DNA from: Homoserinimonas sp.
Lineage (GTDB): Bacteria; Actinomycetota; Actinomycetes; Actinomycetales; Microbacteriaceae
Assembly: GCA_023957835.1 (NCBI GenBank)
Contig: JAMLGP010000001.1
Coordinates: forward strand, 923,575-987,574
Length of the DNA stretch: 64,000 nt
Direction: 5' to 3'
Within the stretch, counting starts at the first letter, position 1. Each line of letters starts with the position of its first letter. Below are positions 22,599-32,358 of this stretch, piece after piece. Position numbers and translations under genes: made by a program. A model generated the notes under the pieces. The model did no database searches. It saw only the letters and a list, made by a program, of their open reading frames with translations, and was not told the origin of the DNA.

Positions 22599-23380
22599 GG
22601 CAACTTCTCGGCAGGGCTTGCGACTCGAACCGAAATCGAGTCGACCGATTCAGTAATCAGCCGATCGGCGGCCCAGCGTGAAGTAAGCCTTTTAAGCAGC
22701 TCAGCCGTCTCAGACTGCTCTAGTCCGGGCGCAAGCACCAGCGAAACCTGAAGCTCAGCACCCGTTAGCCGGGCTGTTGGGTCTCCCGCCGAGAGCTGAA
22801 CTTCAAGTATGCGTCCGGATTCCGAGGACACGGAGGCGGCAAAGGCTTCCGCCACCTCTATCGACTCGAAACTGGGAGTCCACTCTTCTTCCTGCGCTAT
22901 CGCCCAAAGTGCCGGCCGGCGGAGTGCGATCTCGGTCTCAGACATGGGATCGAGAATTACCAGTTCGGTTCCCTCTTCCACGGCCGAGAATGCGACCCTC
23001 GAGCCTTCAATAGCCACCGGTCGAGCCTTCGGATTCCATTTGCTCATTGCCGCTACGGAGCTGAAAACCGGGAGCGCCCTTCGTCCATCAGGAGCTTCGA
23101 CATTGACCACGGAGAGTTCCTGGGACTTGTCGACTCTCTTGCCTTCGGCGGTCCTTCCTTCTTCTCCCAGCACAGTCAGCAAGGGAACCAGAACTCGGCT
23201 TAGCGCGAAAACCCTCGCAACCTCCGAGATTCCTATCACTCTGTTTTGAAATCCCGAAACAGCCTCGATCAGCTCTGGCGGTGCAGTGCCATCGTCATTC
23301 GGAAACCTGTTGACTTCGAACTGCCGACCCGCCCACGGCTGACCGGCAGAGTCTGCGCTGGACGGAACGAAGGCTGCCAC
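22595..23380 (-). CDS. SseB-family protein
   Basis: 261-aa protein with the pattern of actinobacterial SseB-like proteins that follow priA (for example LPVFSSVAAMSKWNPKARPV). No membrane segments or signal peptide. The role is unknown; the SseB name comes from an enterobacterial family and does not imply virulence here. It starts 3 bp after the priA stop, so the two are co-transcribed. Confidence 0.8.
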   Translation of the reverse strand: MAAFVPSSADSAGQPWAGRQFEVNRFPNDDGTAPPELIEAVSGFQNRVIGISEVARVFALSRVLVPLLTVLGEEGRTAEGKRVDKSQELSVVNVEAPDGRRALPVFSSVAAMSKWNPKARPVAIEGSRVAFSAVEEGTELVILDPMSETEIALRRPALWAIAQEEEWTPSFESIEVAEAFAASVSSESGRILEVQLSAGDPTARLTGAELQVSLVLAPGLEQSETAELLKRLTSRWAADRLITESVDSISVRVASPAEKLP

Positions 23381-23383
23381 GAG

Positions 23384-24130
23384 CTAGTTCCCTGCCACAT
23401 CCAGCGCCTGCGGAAGGGTAAAAGCTCCCTTGTACAGTGCCTTGCCTATGATCAGGCCCTCGATTCCAAGAGGAACCAATTGCCGGATGGCGGCCACATC
23501 ATCCAGGCTGCTGATCCCGCCGGATGCGATGATCGGCTTCTCGGTGCGGAGGGCGATTTCCTCCAGTAGTTTCAAATTGGGGCCCTGCATAGTGCCATCC
23601 TTCGATACGTCCGTAACGACGTATCTCGAGCAGCCCGCTTCTTCAAGGTGCGCGAGGACTTCGAACAGCTCGCCGCCCTCTTTGGAACCGCCCCTTGCGG
23701 CCAGCTTTGAACCTCGAACATCGAGAGCAACGGCCACTGCGTCGCCGAATTCAGCTATTACATGTTCGGTCCAGCCCGGATTATCAAGGGCTACGGTACT
23801 CAGATTGATTCGCTTTGCTCCTGAATCCATGGCGAGCCCGAGACTCTTATCGTCACCGATTCCGCCGGAAAGTTCGATGTTCACTCCCCTTGCCTGCTTG
23901 ATGACCTTTCGGATGAGCGCACTGTTCTCGCCTCTGCCGAATGCGGCATCCAGATCGACAAGATGAATCCACTCTGCCCCTTCATCGATCCAGGACTGGG
24001 CAATAGCAATCGGATCTCCAAAGCTCTGTTGAGAATCGACATCCCCTTTGGAGACCCTTACCGCCCTGCCTTCGGCAATGTCAACTGCCGGAAGCAGCGC
24101 GAGCGGCGGCTCGGTGTTGAACTCACTCAT
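23384..24130 (-). CDS. priA: PriA/HisA-type phosphoribosyl isomerase, possibly TrpF-specialised
   Basis: A 248-aa (beta/alpha)8 barrel of the HisA/PriA family. Actinobacterial PriA serves both histidine (HisA) and tryptophan (TrpF) synthesis. Catalytic Asp17 (PAVDI) and Asp174 (VVTDVSKDG) are present, as is Arg146, equivalent to the Arg of the RGRGW loop in mycobacterial PriA. Two usual HisA-type residues are changed: GGIR is GGIG (Gly92), and the loop tryptophan is Gly148. The hisC-hisB-hisH genes that I expect upstream are absent; only 163 bp separate priA from the LysM gene. This fits a sub-functionalised, TrpF-only enzyme, but is unproven. Confidence 0.88.
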   Translation of the reverse strand: MSEFNTEPPLALLPAVDIAEGRAVRVSKGDVDSQQSFGDPIAIAQSWIDEGAEWIHLVDLDAAFGRGENSALIRKVIKQARGVNIELSGGIGDDKSLGLAMDSGAKRINLSTVALDNPGWTEHVIAEFGDAVAVALDVRGSKLAARGGSKEGGELFEVLAHLEEAGCSRYVVTDVSKDGTMQGPNLKLLEEIALRTEKPIIASGGISSLDDVAAIRQLVPLGIEGLIIGKALYKGAFTLPQALDVAGN

Positions 24131-24293
24131 CTGTAGCCATTTCGGTTGGGACCAAGTCTCAGATACTAGTCATCGGTGAGACCGCCCACCCAATTCTGCA
24201 TCATTCACCGCTCGGACAGACGCACTCGTCGAAGCGAAGACGACCGGCCGCGTTCCTCATGCCTAAGGAATCGGAACTGAGCTCCCGAATCGA

Positions 24294-24656
24294 CTACCTG
24301 GAATAGATGGGTGGAATCGCGAGCTGCTCTCCCGGGTGAATTACCGATCCCTGGATTCCATTTAGCCTCGACAGCTCCGCAATTACGTCTCGAGGATCTG
24401 CCTTTGGTGCGATCGAGTGGGCAAGGTCCCAAAGCGACTGCCCGGCCTGAACTGTAACGTACTGAAAATCGCCGGTGCCGACGGAGTCTGTTGCGACAGC
24501 GCTGCTGCCAAAGCTAAGCCAGGCAATAGAGAGAACGAGGATTGCCAGGGCGAGAGCCGCTACCAGCTTGCCGCGCCTTGTGATTCTCAGGCGGACTACA
24601 GGCTGCAACCGAGTTGACCCGGTGATGCCATTTCCTGTGCTGGTGATGACAGTCAT
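24294..24656 (-). CDS. LysM protein, likely SOS cell-division suppressor
   Basis: 120-aa protein started at the ATG at 24656 (GGGAG six bases upstream). It has a basic N-terminus, one membrane anchor (about residues 30-52) and an extracytoplasmic LysM domain (about 65-118, VQAGQSLWDLAHSIAP ... HPGEQLAIP) that should bind peptidoglycan. It is divergent from lexA with SOS-type boxes between, the same arrangement as mycobacterial Rv2719c (ChiZ) and functionally like YneA/DivS. An SOS-induced division inhibitor is therefore the best guess. Confidence 0.8.
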   Translation of the reverse strand: MTVITSTGNGITGSTRLQPVVRLRITRRGKLVAALALAILVLSIAWLSFGSSAVATDSVGTGDFQYVTVQAGQSLWDLAHSIAPKADPRDVIAELSRLNGIQGSVIHPGEQLAIPPIYSR

Positions 24657-24665
24657 TTCAACTCC

Positions 24666-24695
24666 CTGCTTCTGGACTTCCTGCTTCTGGACTTC
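24666..24695. repeat. 15-bp perfect tandem duplication
   Basis: CTGCTTCTGGACTTC occurs twice back to back (24666-24680, 24681-24695), in the 5' leader of the LysM gene just upstream of its ribosome-binding site. Confidence 0.9.
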
Positions 24696-24730
24696 GTATC
24701 CGGCGCTCGGCCGGGAGCGCCGGATACGAA
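24693..24730. repeat. 15-bp perfect inverted repeat in LysM leader
   Basis: Arms TTCGTATCCGGCGCT (24693-24707) and AGCGCCGGATACGAA (24716-24730) are exact complements with an 8-nt loop. As RNA it would be a very stable stem-loop in the LysM mRNA leader. As DNA it is a palindrome next to the SOS boxes. Confidence 0.85.
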
Positions 24731-24739
24731 ACTCTGTTC

Positions 24740-24753
24740 CGAATATATATTCG
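24740..24753. promoter_or_regulatory. LexA-type palindrome, LysM side
   Basis: CGAATATATATTCG is a perfect 14-bp palindrome. It differs from the Gram-positive SOS box pattern CGAAC-N4-GTTCG at the two symmetric inner bases only. Located between LysM and lexA. Confidence 0.55.
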
Positions 24754-24812
24754 AATATTGAGAAAATCAACCTCATCTTCGAATATTTGCTTCGATTTTT
24801 GTTTGCGACACT

Positions 24813-24826
24813 CGAACGAATGTTTG
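24813..24826. promoter_or_regulatory. SOS box upstream of lexA
   Basis: CGAAC-GAAT-GTTTG matches the consensus CGAAC-N4-GTTYG. It is 117 bp before the lexA ATG. LexA is expected to repress both its own gene and the divergent LysM gene from here. Confidence 0.7.
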
Positions 24827-24942
24827 CTTCGATCTCTAAAGCTGGATAGAGTTTCGAATGTCGCTAACAGGCAATCACCTACCACCGACATTCGCCCAGG
24901 TGGTCAGAACCTCAGACCTCCTCAGGAAGGCAGGGAGAAGAG

Positions 24943-25656
24943 ATGGACGAGTTCATGGAGTCCGAATCAGAAGAACTTATGGACGAACAGTTTCCCGGCG
25001 CTGCCAGAAGCTCTACCAGGCGCAGAAGAAGCCTGAGCAGCAAACAGCAGCAAATCCTCGAGGTCATCCAACAGTCGGTTTCGCGGCGCGGTTACCCGCC
25101 GAGCATGCGCGAGATCGGAGACGCGGTCGGACTCTCCTCGCTTTCAAGCGTGACCCACCAGCTCAATCAACTGGAACTCAGCGGCTACCTACGCCGCGAC
25201 CCTAATCGCACCCGTGCCCTGGAAGTCCTAATCGAGCTGCCAACAGCCGAAGATTCCGAAGAGATCTCCGCCCCGCTCGCAGATGCGGCGATGGTCCCGC
25301 TCGTCGGGCGAATAGCAGCCGGTATTCCGATTACCGCCGACCAGCAGGTGGAAGAAGTCTTCCCGCTCCCGAGGCAGCTGGTCGGAAAGGGCGAGTTGTT
25401 CATGCTCAAAGTCGTGGGCGAGTCGATGATCGATGCCGCAATCTGCGATGGCGACTGGGTCGTGGTACGGCAGCAGAAGGTCGCTGAGAACGGCGAAATT
25501 GTTGCTGCGATGATCGACGGAGAAGCTACGGTCAAGGTCTTTCAGCAAAGGGATGGCCACACCTGGCTGCTGCCTCGCAATTCCTCGTTTGCGCCGATTC
25601 TCGGTGACTCCAGCGAAGTACTCGGCAAAGTGGTGGCGGTATTGCGCTCAGTCTGA
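24943..25656 (+). CDS. lexA: LexA repressor
   Basis: Self-cleaving repressor of the SOS regulon, 237 aa. It starts at ATG 24943 with GGGAG upstream. The winged helix (residues about 34-95, with [17 protein letters not shown]) binds DNA. The cleavage site is Ala126-Gly127 (RIAAG), the catalytic serine is Ser161 (VVGESM) and the lysine is Lys198 (EATVKVF). A 25-residue acidic and arginine-rich N-terminal extension precedes the DNA-binding domain. The 3' end overlaps hflX (convergent) by 9 bp. Confidence 0.96.
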   Translation: MDEFMESESEELMDEQFPGAARSSTRRRRSLSSKQQQILEVIQQSVSRRGYPPSMREIGDAVGLSSLSSVTHQLNQLELSGYLRRDPNRTRALEVLIELPTAEDSEEISAPLADAAMVPLVGRIAAGIPITADQQVEEVFPLPRQLVGKGELFMLKVVGESMIDAAICDGDWVVVRQQKVAENGEIVAAMIDGEATVKVFQQRDGHTWLLPRNSSFAPILGDSSEVLGKVVAVLRSV

Positions 25657-27183
25657 GGCTAGTACCGCTTCTTCGACTCTGAAGCTCCTCGTTGATTCCG
25701 CGAGTTCCGGCTCAACCAGAGCGCTCACTCTGGTTCCGGACTCGTCATAGCTGATTGAAAGAACTTCCCCCCTGTCATGAAGGGCTGCAACGAGTTCCCC
25801 CTTCTCGTAGGGAATCAGCAACTCGACCCGGATGGTCGGATGCGGCAGCAGGTCCGCAATTCTCTGTTTCAGGTCCTCAATTCCAAATCCTGTCCTGGCA
25901 GAAGCAAAAATCGCTTTGGATTCAAGACCCCTGAGCACCAACTGCTGATCCTCATCCACCAGATCGCTCTTATTGAAAACCACGATCTCCGGAGTCGACC
26001 TGGAGCCAAGTTCCCCGATGACATCGCGAACAGTGCTCAATTGCGAAGCCGGATCCGGATGGGCGGCGTCAACCACATGAATGATCAAGTCCGCGCGCTC
26101 CACCTCTTCCAGAGTCGAGCGAAAGGCCTCGACCAGTTGATGAGGAAGGTTCCGGACGAAGCCGACCGTATCGGTGATGGTGAACTCTCGACCCTCCGAA
26201 GTCCTGGCCCTGCGAACTGTGGTATCCAGAGTCGCAAAGAGCGCGTTCTCTACGAGGCTATGAGCGCTAGTCAGTCGGTTTAGCAGTGAAGACTTGCCGG
26301 CATTCGTATAGCCGGCTATTACCACCGAGGGGACCATGTTTCTACGGCGGTTTGCCCGATTCGCTTCTCGAGCAGGGCCAAACGAGGCAATTTGCTTTCG
26401 CAGTCTGGCCATTCGGGAGTGAATCCTCCTGCGGTCGAGCTCAATTTTGGTTTCACCCGGCCCTCTCGAACCCATGCCGACCCCGGCGCCTACCTGGCCA
26501 CCGGCCTGCCGGCTCATCGAATCGCCCCAACCGCGCAGTCTCGGCAGGAGGTACTCGAGCTGGGCGAGCTCGACCTGTGCCTTTCCTTCCCGGCTCTTTG
26601 CGTGCTGACTGAAAATGTCCAGGATGACAGTCGTGCGGTCGATCACCTTGACCTTCACAACATCCTCGAGAGCGCGTCTTTGGCTTGGCGCGAGTTCCGA
26701 GTCGGCGATTACCGTGTCCGCTCCGAGCCGAGCTACAAGGTCTCTCAGCTCCTGCGCTTTCCCGCGGCCGAAATAGGTTCCCGGATCCGGGTGGCTGCGC
26801 CTTTGAAGCAGCCCGTCGAGCACGACGGCACCGGCGGTCTCGGCGAGAGCGGCGAGTTCGCGCAGCGAGTTTTCGGCCTCTGCCGTGTCGCTGCCGGAAT
26901 GAATACCGATGAGCACCACATTTTCGAGCTGAAGTCGCCGATATTCGACTTCGCTGACATCCTGAAGCTCGGTTGACAGCCCGCCCACTCGGGTCAGGGC
27001 TCTTCTGTCTTCGATGTCCTGCTGCTGGGATTCGAGTTCTGTTTCAAACTCCGATTCCGAACGCAGGGCGGTTGCGTCCTGCCCAAAAATGGCGTGACTG
27101 GCCACCCTCACCCGGTCGGCGGCGAGGATTCTTCGCACGGTATCGGGATCCGAATCCGCGGAGAATGTTTCAGGTTCAGTCAT
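25648..27183 (-). CDS. hflX: GTPase HflX
   Basis: Ribosome-associated GTPase, 511 aa from the ATG at 27183. The N-terminal HflX domain ends in the conserved [17 protein letters not shown] stretch (236-252), followed by the G domain with G1 GYTNAGKSS (291-299), DTVGF and NKSD. HflX splits stalled ribosomes under stress. It is divergent from the methyltransferase gene. An upstream in-frame extension of 30 codons is basic and not conserved, so I exclude it. Confidence 0.95.
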   Translation of the reverse strand: MTEPETFSADSDPDTVRRILAADRVRVASHAIFGQDATALRSESEFETELESQQQDIEDRRALTRVGGLSTELQDVSEVEYRRLQLENVVLIGIHSGSDTAEAENSLRELAALAETAGAVVLDGLLQRRSHPDPGTYFGRGKAQELRDLVARLGADTVIADSELAPSQRRALEDVVKVKVIDRTTVILDIFSQHAKSREGKAQVELAQLEYLLPRLRGWGDSMSRQAGGQVGAGVGMGSRGPGETKIELDRRRIHSRMARLRKQIASFGPAREANRANRRRNMVPSVVIAGYTNAGKSSLLNRLTSAHSLVENALFATLDTTVRRARTSEGREFTITDTVGFVRNLPHQLVEAFRSTLEEVERADLIIHVVDAAHPDPASQLSTVRDVIGELGSRSTPEIVVFNKSDLVDEDQQLVLRGLESKAIFASARTGFGIEDLKQRIADLLPHPTIRVELLIPYEKGELVAALHDRGEVLSISYDESGTRVSALVEPELAESTRSFRVEEAVLASD

Positions 27184-27225
27184 CGCATTAACCTTAGCTG
27201 GCTGCTTTTCGGTAAGTTTCTCTGC

Positions 27226-27834
27226 ATGGCTGACGAGCATTATTTTTCGTCCAGACCGACCAGCGAACTTCAATTACGCCCGCTCTCGGCCCCGCTACTC
27301 GGCCGCTCGTACCAGCTTGTGACCGCGAGCGGAGTATTCAGCCCCGATCGAATCGACACCGGCACCTCCGTGCTGCTCGCAAACGTGCCGCCGGCTCCCC
27401 CTGGGGGAAATCTTCTGGACCTGGGCTGCGGCTGGGGGCCGATTGCAGTGTCAATGGCGCTTGAGTCGCCGAGAGCAACTGTCTGGGCAATCGATGTCAA
27501 TGAACGCGCACTGGACCTTGTTCGAAGGAATGCGGTATCACTCGGGCTGCAGAACATAACGGCCTGCACTCCCGACGAAGTGCCGAAGGACATCGAATTC
27601 ATGACTATCAGATCCAATCCGCCGATCCGAGTGGGTAAGAACGAGCTTCACCAACTGCTCCTGCAATGGCTGCCCCGGCTCTCAGAAGGCTCGGATGCCT
27701 GGCTCGTAGTTCAGCGGAACCTCGGCTCCGATTCCCTCCAGCGATGGCTTGAAGGGAGTCTTCCTAACGACTTCTCGATCAGCCGGGCAGCGACGAACAA
27801 GGGATACCGCGTCCTCAAGGTCAGACGAAAGTAG
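27226..27834 (+). CDS. RsmC-like class I methyltransferase
   Basis: 202-aa SAM-dependent methyltransferase. Motif I is LDLGCGWGPIA, the acidic motif II AIDVNERAL, and the catalytic NPPI lies in IRSNPPIRVGK. The NPP motif and the MTS-type fold fit 16S rRNA guanine-N2 methyltransferases (RsmC group), usually as a single-domain version in actinobacteria. A TAAGTT box 7 nt before the ATG (27213-27218) suggests a leaderless message. Its stop is 3 bp from dapF, convergent. Confidence 0.85.
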   Translation: MADEHYFSSRPTSELQLRPLSAPLLGRSYQLVTASGVFSPDRIDTGTSVLLANVPPAPPGGNLLDLGCGWGPIAVSMALESPRATVWAIDVNERALDLVRRNAVSLGLQNITACTPDEVPKDIEFMTIRSNPPIRVGKNELHQLLLQWLPRLSEGSDAWLVVQRNLGSDSLQRWLEGSLPNDFSISRAATNKGYRVLKVRRK

Positions 27835-27837
27835 CGC

Positions 27838-28713
27838 CTAAACAGTAATCATTCCGTCGAACGTGAATTCGACGGGACCGGAGAGGGACGCATGCTCTCC
27901 ATCCTCTGCCGGCCACATTCTCACACCGAGCACTCCCCCGGGAACTTCCACTTGCCAGTTGCTGGGAGCGTGCTCCCCTGCCCAGAATCTTGTGGCGAGG
28001 GCGGCAGCGACGGCTCCGGTTCCGCAGGAGAGGGTCTCCCCGCTTCCCCTCTCATGAACCCGCATCCGAATCCGGCCAACTCCGTCTTTGACCAGAGGCT
28101 CTCGAGGTACGACGAACTCCACATTTGCTCCGCCCTCCGGCTCCGGCTCGAGGATAGGAATCCAGCTCAGATCAGCAGCGTCAAGTTCCTCATCACTCGA
28201 GAGGGCGACGACTACGTGGGGATTTCCGAGGGCAATCCCAAGTCCGGGTCTGGCTACCTTCAAATCGCGCGCTCTAACCAGAGGCTCTTCCCCGGTCAGA
28301 TGCCATCGCCCCATGTCAACCTGAAAACCGGTGCCGGTTTGCTGGACATCCCGAACCCCGCTTCTGGTTCCGATCGGCAGAGTCTGCCCGGCCTCCAGAG
28401 CCGCGAGGCCGTTGTCAATCAGGAACTGCGCATATAGCCGGATGCCGTTCCCGCACATCTGGGACACGGTCCCGTCCGAATTGAAGTAGTCCATGAACCA
28501 CTCCGCATCAGGATCCTCTTCGAGGCTGGCCTTGCCGTCAGCGAGAGCCTTCGACCGGACTGCGCGGATCACTCCGTCTGCACCGATGCCGAAGTGCCGA
28601 TCGCAAAGCAGTCTGATTTGATCCGGGCTAAGTTCCACGACTCCAGCCGGATCGGCAAAGAGAACAAAATCGTTCCCGGTACCGTGTCCTTTTGAGAAGT
28701 GGAGTTCAGGCAT
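27838..28713 (-). CDS. dapF: Diaminopimelate epimerase
   Basis: Converts LL- to meso-diaminopimelate for lysine and peptidoglycan. It is 291 aa. The two active-site cysteines are in MCGNGIR and [10 protein letters not shown]. It overlaps the miaA stop by 8 nt. Together with dapA and dapB in the same window this points to an intact DAP pathway. Confidence 0.95.
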   Translation of the reverse strand: MPELHFSKGHGTGNDFVLFADPAGVVELSPDQIRLLCDRHFGIGADGVIRAVRSKALADGKASLEEDPDAEWFMDYFNSDGTVSQMCGNGIRLYAQFLIDNGLAALEAGQTLPIGTRSGVRDVQQTGTGFQVDMGRWHLTGEEPLVRARDLKVARPGLGIALGNPHVVVALSSDEELDAADLSWIPILEPEPEGGANVEFVVPREPLVKDGVGRIRMRVHERGSGETLSCGTGAVAAALATRFWAGEHAPSNWQVEVPGGVLGVRMWPAEDGEHASLSGPVEFTFDGMITV

Positions 28714-29623
28714 TTTTCAATGCTATTGCCAATGCCGAATCGATCGGATTCTCCGAGTCCAGCCAGTGAATTTCCCGGTACCGCCTGAACCAGCTCACCT
28801 GCCGCCTGGCAAATTTGCGAGTGAGGGCAGAGGCGAGTTCGATCGCTTCTGCTTCGGAGATTCTGCCGTGAAGCTGATCTATGGCCTGCTCATAGCCAAT
28901 AGCTCGCCTCGCCGTAGGACCGTCTTCGAGACCAAGTGGAATCAGACCCTCGACTTCTTCTACGAGTCCGTCCAGCCACATTTGCCGGACTCTCTGATCC
29001 AGTTTGGGAACAAGCTGATCCCGATCCATCCTCAGTCCGATTTGAACTACCGGCAAATCGGCTCCGGGAGTCTCAGGGATTCCGGAGCCGAATGGCTTTC
29101 CGGTCAGCTCTATTACTTCAAGCGCCCTGATGATCCTCCGGGGATTGCTCCGTCCGATCGAAGCAGCCGCCTCAGGGTCCTGTATTTCAAGCCTTGAGTA
29201 AAGCGAGTCGATTCCAGATTCTTCGGCTTCCGCCTCCAACCGCGCACGAACGTCCTGATCACGAGCGGGGAAGTCGAAATCGTAAATGACGCTCGAAATA
29301 TAGAGTCCGGATCCGCCAACCAGAATCGGCAGCGCTCCCCTGGACCTTATTTCCGCTATAGCCGCTCTCGCCATGGACTGATACCCTGCGACCGTAGAAA
29401 TCTCAGGCACCTCAAGCACATCGAGCAAGTGGTGAGGGATTTGCCTACGGTCTTCAACGGGTAGCTTGGCGGTTCCGATGTCCATTCCCCGATAGAGCTG
29501 CATAGAGTCGGCGTTGACTATCTCGGCGGGAATTCCGCGTGATGCCAGTCGTTCGGCCAGGTCCAGGGACAGGCCGCTCTTTCCGGTGCCGGTGGCCCCG
29601 ACGATCGCAATGAGCGGAATCAT
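28706..29623 (-). CDS. miaA: tRNA dimethylallyltransferase
   Basis: Adds the dimethylallyl group to A37 of tRNAs reading UNN codons. It is 305 aa, with a P-loop GATGTGKS at residues 9-16. The catalytic [17 protein letters not shown] segment is also conserved. The start overlaps the miaB stop by 4 nt (ATGA), so the two tRNA A37 modifiers are coupled. Confidence 0.95.
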   Translation of the reverse strand: MIPLIAIVGATGTGKSGLSLDLAERLASRGIPAEIVNADSMQLYRGMDIGTAKLPVEDRRQIPHHLLDVLEVPEISTVAGYQSMARAAIAEIRSRGALPILVGGSGLYISSVIYDFDFPARDQDVRARLEAEAEESGIDSLYSRLEIQDPEAAASIGRSNPRRIIRALEVIELTGKPFGSGIPETPGADLPVVQIGLRMDRDQLVPKLDQRVRQMWLDGLVEEVEGLIPLGLEDGPTARRAIGYEQAIDQLHGRISEAEAIELASALTRKFARRQVSWFRRYREIHWLDSENPIDSALAIALKNA

Positions 29624-31125
29624 CTCCTCGGCATTGCGGGCAGTCCGAGTGAGATGCGCCCCGACTGACCGGGCCCAGTCTCGGCGGCTGGAACCGCACA
29701 GCTTGCCGCCTGCGCACGATCCCAGGCGTCTCCAGCTCTGGTCCTCCTGATGGAGGCCGGATTTTCTGGCGTTGAATCAGCGATCAAATGGAAAGGGGCA
29801 GCCTGTGTAATTACTGCTGTAACGACGTCTCCCGGCCTCGGAACTTCGGTGGAGTCGGCCATTCCAACGTGAACGAGGCGAGCGTCCTCGGCGCGGCCGG
29901 AGAGTCGGTGAGTATCGGCATCCTTGCGACCCTCGCCATTTGCTATCAGCACTTCAACTTCGCGACCGATGAGCTTTTGGTTTTCTTCGAGGGAAATCGA
30001 TTCCTGAAGCTCGATAAGGCGGTTGTAGCGCTCCTGGACCACCTCTTTCGGGATCTGCTCTTCCATGGTCGCAGCGGGCGTTCCTTCCCGGATCGAGTAC
30101 TGGAAGGTGAAGGCGGACGAGAATCGCGCCTTCTGTACGATCCCCAGAGTGTCCTGAAAATCCTCCTCGGTCTCGCCGGGAAAGCCGACGATTATGTCGG
30201 TGGTGATCGCGGCGTTCGGAATCTTTGCCCGGACTCGGTCGAGGATTCCGAGATAGCGTTCTGAACGATAGCTGCGCCGCATGGCCCGAAGAATTCGGTC
30301 AGAACCGGATTGCAAAGGCATGTGCAACTGGGGCATTACCGTCGGAGTTTCGGCCATGGCGTCGATTACGTCGTCCGTGAAAGCAGCGGGATGCGGGCTC
30401 GTAAAGCGAATCCGCTCCAACCCGCGAATCTCTCCGGCAGCTCGCAGCAGTTTTGCAAACGCGCCCCGGTCTCCGAACTCGACCCCGTAGGAGTTGACGT
30501 TCTGACCGAGCAAAGTCACTTCAATGACACCGTCATCAACCAGAGCCTGAATCTCGGCGAGGATGTCCCCCGGTCGACGGTCCTTCTCCTTGCCTCGAAG
30601 AGAAGGGACGATGCAAAAAGTGCAGGTGTTGTTGCAGCCGACTGAGATTGAAACCCAGCCACTGTAGGTGGATTCTCGTCTCGCGGGCAAAGTCGAAGGG
30701 AACACTTCAAGCGATTCGAGGATCTCCATTTGCGCCTCGGAGTTGTGCCTTGCCCGCTCAAGTAGTGCGGGAAGCGATCCGAGGTTGTGAGTACCGAATA
30801 CAACGTCAACCCAGGGAGCCTTCTCCAGGATTGCCCCCTGATCCTTTTGGGCCAGGCATCCGCCGACCGCGATCTGCATTCCCTCGTGCTTTTGTTTCAC
30901 CGAGTACAAGTGACCGAGAGTGCCGTAGAGCTTGGTCGCCGCGTTTTCTCTGACCGCGCAGGTATTTAGGACCACGACATCCGGTTCGACGTCCATAGCG
31001 CGAACGTAGCCTGCTGCTTCAAGGGAACCGCTTAACCGCTCAGAATCATGAACGTTCATCTGGCACCCGAAGGTGCGGACCTCGTAGGTCCGGGGTTCTG
31101 CGACTTGACTGGCTGGTGCGTTCAT
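29620..31125 (-). CDS. miaB: tRNA-2-methylthio-i6A37 methylthiotransferase
   Basis: Radical-SAM enzyme that adds the methylthio group to i6A37 after MiaA. It is 501 aa. The N-terminal cluster uses Cys21, Cys56 and Cys90. The radical-SAM triad is Cys164, Cys168 and Cys171 (GCNNTCTFC). A TRAM domain follows, then a tail of about 45 residues rich in Ala, Gly, Pro and Arg that extends beyond the usual end. First gene of the miaB-miaA-dapF set. Confidence 0.96.
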   Translation of the reverse strand: MNAPASQVAEPRTYEVRTFGCQMNVHDSERLSGSLEAAGYVRAMDVEPDVVVLNTCAVRENAATKLYGTLGHLYSVKQKHEGMQIAVGGCLAQKDQGAILEKAPWVDVVFGTHNLGSLPALLERARHNSEAQMEILESLEVFPSTLPARRESTYSGWVSISVGCNNTCTFCIVPSLRGKEKDRRPGDILAEIQALVDDGVIEVTLLGQNVNSYGVEFGDRGAFAKLLRAAGEIRGLERIRFTSPHPAAFTDDVIDAMAETPTVMPQLHMPLQSGSDRILRAMRRSYRSERYLGILDRVRAKIPNAAITTDIIVGFPGETEEDFQDTLGIVQKARFSSAFTFQYSIREGTPAATMEEQIPKEVVQERYNRLIELQESISLEENQKLIGREVEVLIANGEGRKDADTHRLSGRAEDARLVHVGMADSTEVPRPGDVVTAVITQAAPFHLIADSTPENPASIRRTRAGDAWDRAQAASCAVPAAETGPGQSGRISLGLPAMPRR

Positions 31126-31174
31126 CGTAGTTACAGCCTAGATTCAGATCTTTGACTCTTCATTGTCCAATTGC

Positions 31175-31633
31175 TTAATCTGCCGCCTGGGTCAGGGCCA
31201 CAGTCAATTCCTTGGCGGTCTTGGTAGTTCGCATGACCGTATTGAGGGTCGCAGTTTCCGCATCCCAGGTGCCGACGTATTCGGCCAGACCGTTCGTCTC
31301 GTCCAGATAGATTTCCATTCGAAGAATCCCGTCACGCACGTACCAGGTGTCTCCCGGGTAGGAATAGCTGTTTGTTCCGTAGGCAACTGATACCGTTCCA
31401 TCCGGATTCAAAGTGAAGCTGTTATCGTCTCCGCCGGAGTCTCTGCCTATCCACGTGGTCCCCGCCGGATCGATAACTCCTCCAATTAGAGTGCTCGGAT
31501 CGACGATTGACTCGGTTGGACTTGGAGTCTTGACAGGTGTTGGCTCAAGAAAACTGCAGGAAGCCAGCCCTAAAGTCGCCGCAGCAAGCAGAATACCGGT
31601 GGGCAAAACCAGCTTCCATCTAGTTGAAGTCAC
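31175..31633 (-). CDS. Small secreted lipoprotein
   Basis: 152-aa protein from the GTG at 31633, with AGGAT seven bases upstream. It has a signal peptide of type II with lipobox LASC (Cys26). The mature part is short, Thr/Pro/Ser-rich at first and then a beta-strand-rich domain of about 95 residues with alternating polar and aromatic residues (for example GTTWIG and YPGDTWYVRDG). I do not recognise the family; a lipocalin-like or extracytoplasmic binding fold is only a guess. It is encoded between recX and miaB. Confidence 0.7.
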   Translation of the reverse strand: MTSTRWKLVLPTGILLAAATLGLASCSFLEPTPVKTPSPTESIVDPSTLIGGVIDPAGTTWIGRDSGGDDNSFTLNPDGTVSVAYGTNSYSYPGDTWYVRDGILRMEIYLDETNGLAEYVGTWDAETATLNTVMRTTKTAKELTVALTQAAD

Positions 31634-31727
31634 GGATTCGATCCTAAATGTTCTCTGACTCCCTAAGCGATTCGGATGGATCAACGTCGGCCTTTCGACC
31701 CCGATTCGTCCGCCCCAGATCAAAATC

Positions 31728-32312
31728 CTAAGAGCGCAGCACTTGTGAGATTGCCGATCGAATGGTGTCAGCGTCAAACCCGCGCCTCGCAAGCTGTCCG
31801 CTCAGTCTGCGAATCGCGCCCTCGCGGTCGGTCAGATCCATTCGCGCAGCTCTCTTTTGCAGAAACTCTACGGCGCGATCTCGTTCGGATTCCTTGTCTA
31901 CGGCTTCAAGTGCGCCGCTGACAGCTTCACTATCCAGCTTTCGCTTCTGAAGCTCCATTCTGATTGCACTCGATCCGAGCCCCTTTCGCTGAACAAGGCG
32001 CTCGACAATCGAGTCGGCAAGGCGTTGATCGTCGAGATACCCGAGTCGCTCAAGATCGGCCAGCTCCTGCTCTATCTCGAGCTCCTGAAATTCAGCGAGC
32101 AACTCCCGGAGCTCTTTGCGAGAGTGATCCCGCCTGGAGAGTACTTTCAAACTTATTTCGCGGATCGGCCGAACTTCGACTGGATCAACCGCATCGGCCA
32201 CCTCGAAGAAGTCTTCCACTTCGCCATTGCCTTCAGACGATTTCGCGGGCAATGCGGCCCCGCCACCACTTGCCGGGGACTCTGCCCCCGGCAAGTAGAT
32301 GACTTCAGCCAA
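31728..32312 (-). CDS. recX: RecX regulatory protein
   Basis: Modulator of RecA filaments. From the TTG at 32312 (AAGGA five bases upstream) the protein is 194 aa. The helical RecX core begins near residue 55 (SLKVLSRRDHSRKELRELL) and includes the GYLDDQRLADSIVE motif. The frame is open further upstream across the end of recA, but a hairpin at 32341-32358 lies between recA and this start, and the downstream TTG fits best. The N-terminal 50 residues before the core are acidic and poorly conserved. Confidence 0.85.
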   Translation of the reverse strand: MAEVIYLPGAESPASGGGAALPAKSSEGNGEVEDFFEVADAVDPVEVRPIREISLKVLSRRDHSRKELRELLAEFQELEIEQELADLERLGYLDDQRLADSIVERLVQRKGLGSSAIRMELQKRKLDSEAVSGALEAVDKESERDRAVEFLQKRAARMDLTDREGAIRRLSGQLARRGFDADTIRSAISQVLRS

Positions 32313-32340
32313 GTGTTCCTTGCCTGGGGTTTTGGGGCTT

Positions 32341-32358
32341 TTCGGGACGGCTCCCGAA
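32341..32358 (-). terminator. recA-recX intergenic hairpin
   Basis: Perfect inverted repeat TTCGGGA-CGGC-TCCCGAA directly abutting the recA stop (32359). There is no T-run, so it is likely a partial terminator or attenuator that limits recX read-through. Such structures are known between recA and recX in other bacteria. Confidence 0.55.

Noticed and set aside
24778..24797. Second AT-rich dyad (TCGAA...TTCGA with 7-bp spacing) as a further LexA site
   Set aside because: The arm spacing differs from the SOS consensus, so it is probably chance in an AT-rich stretch.
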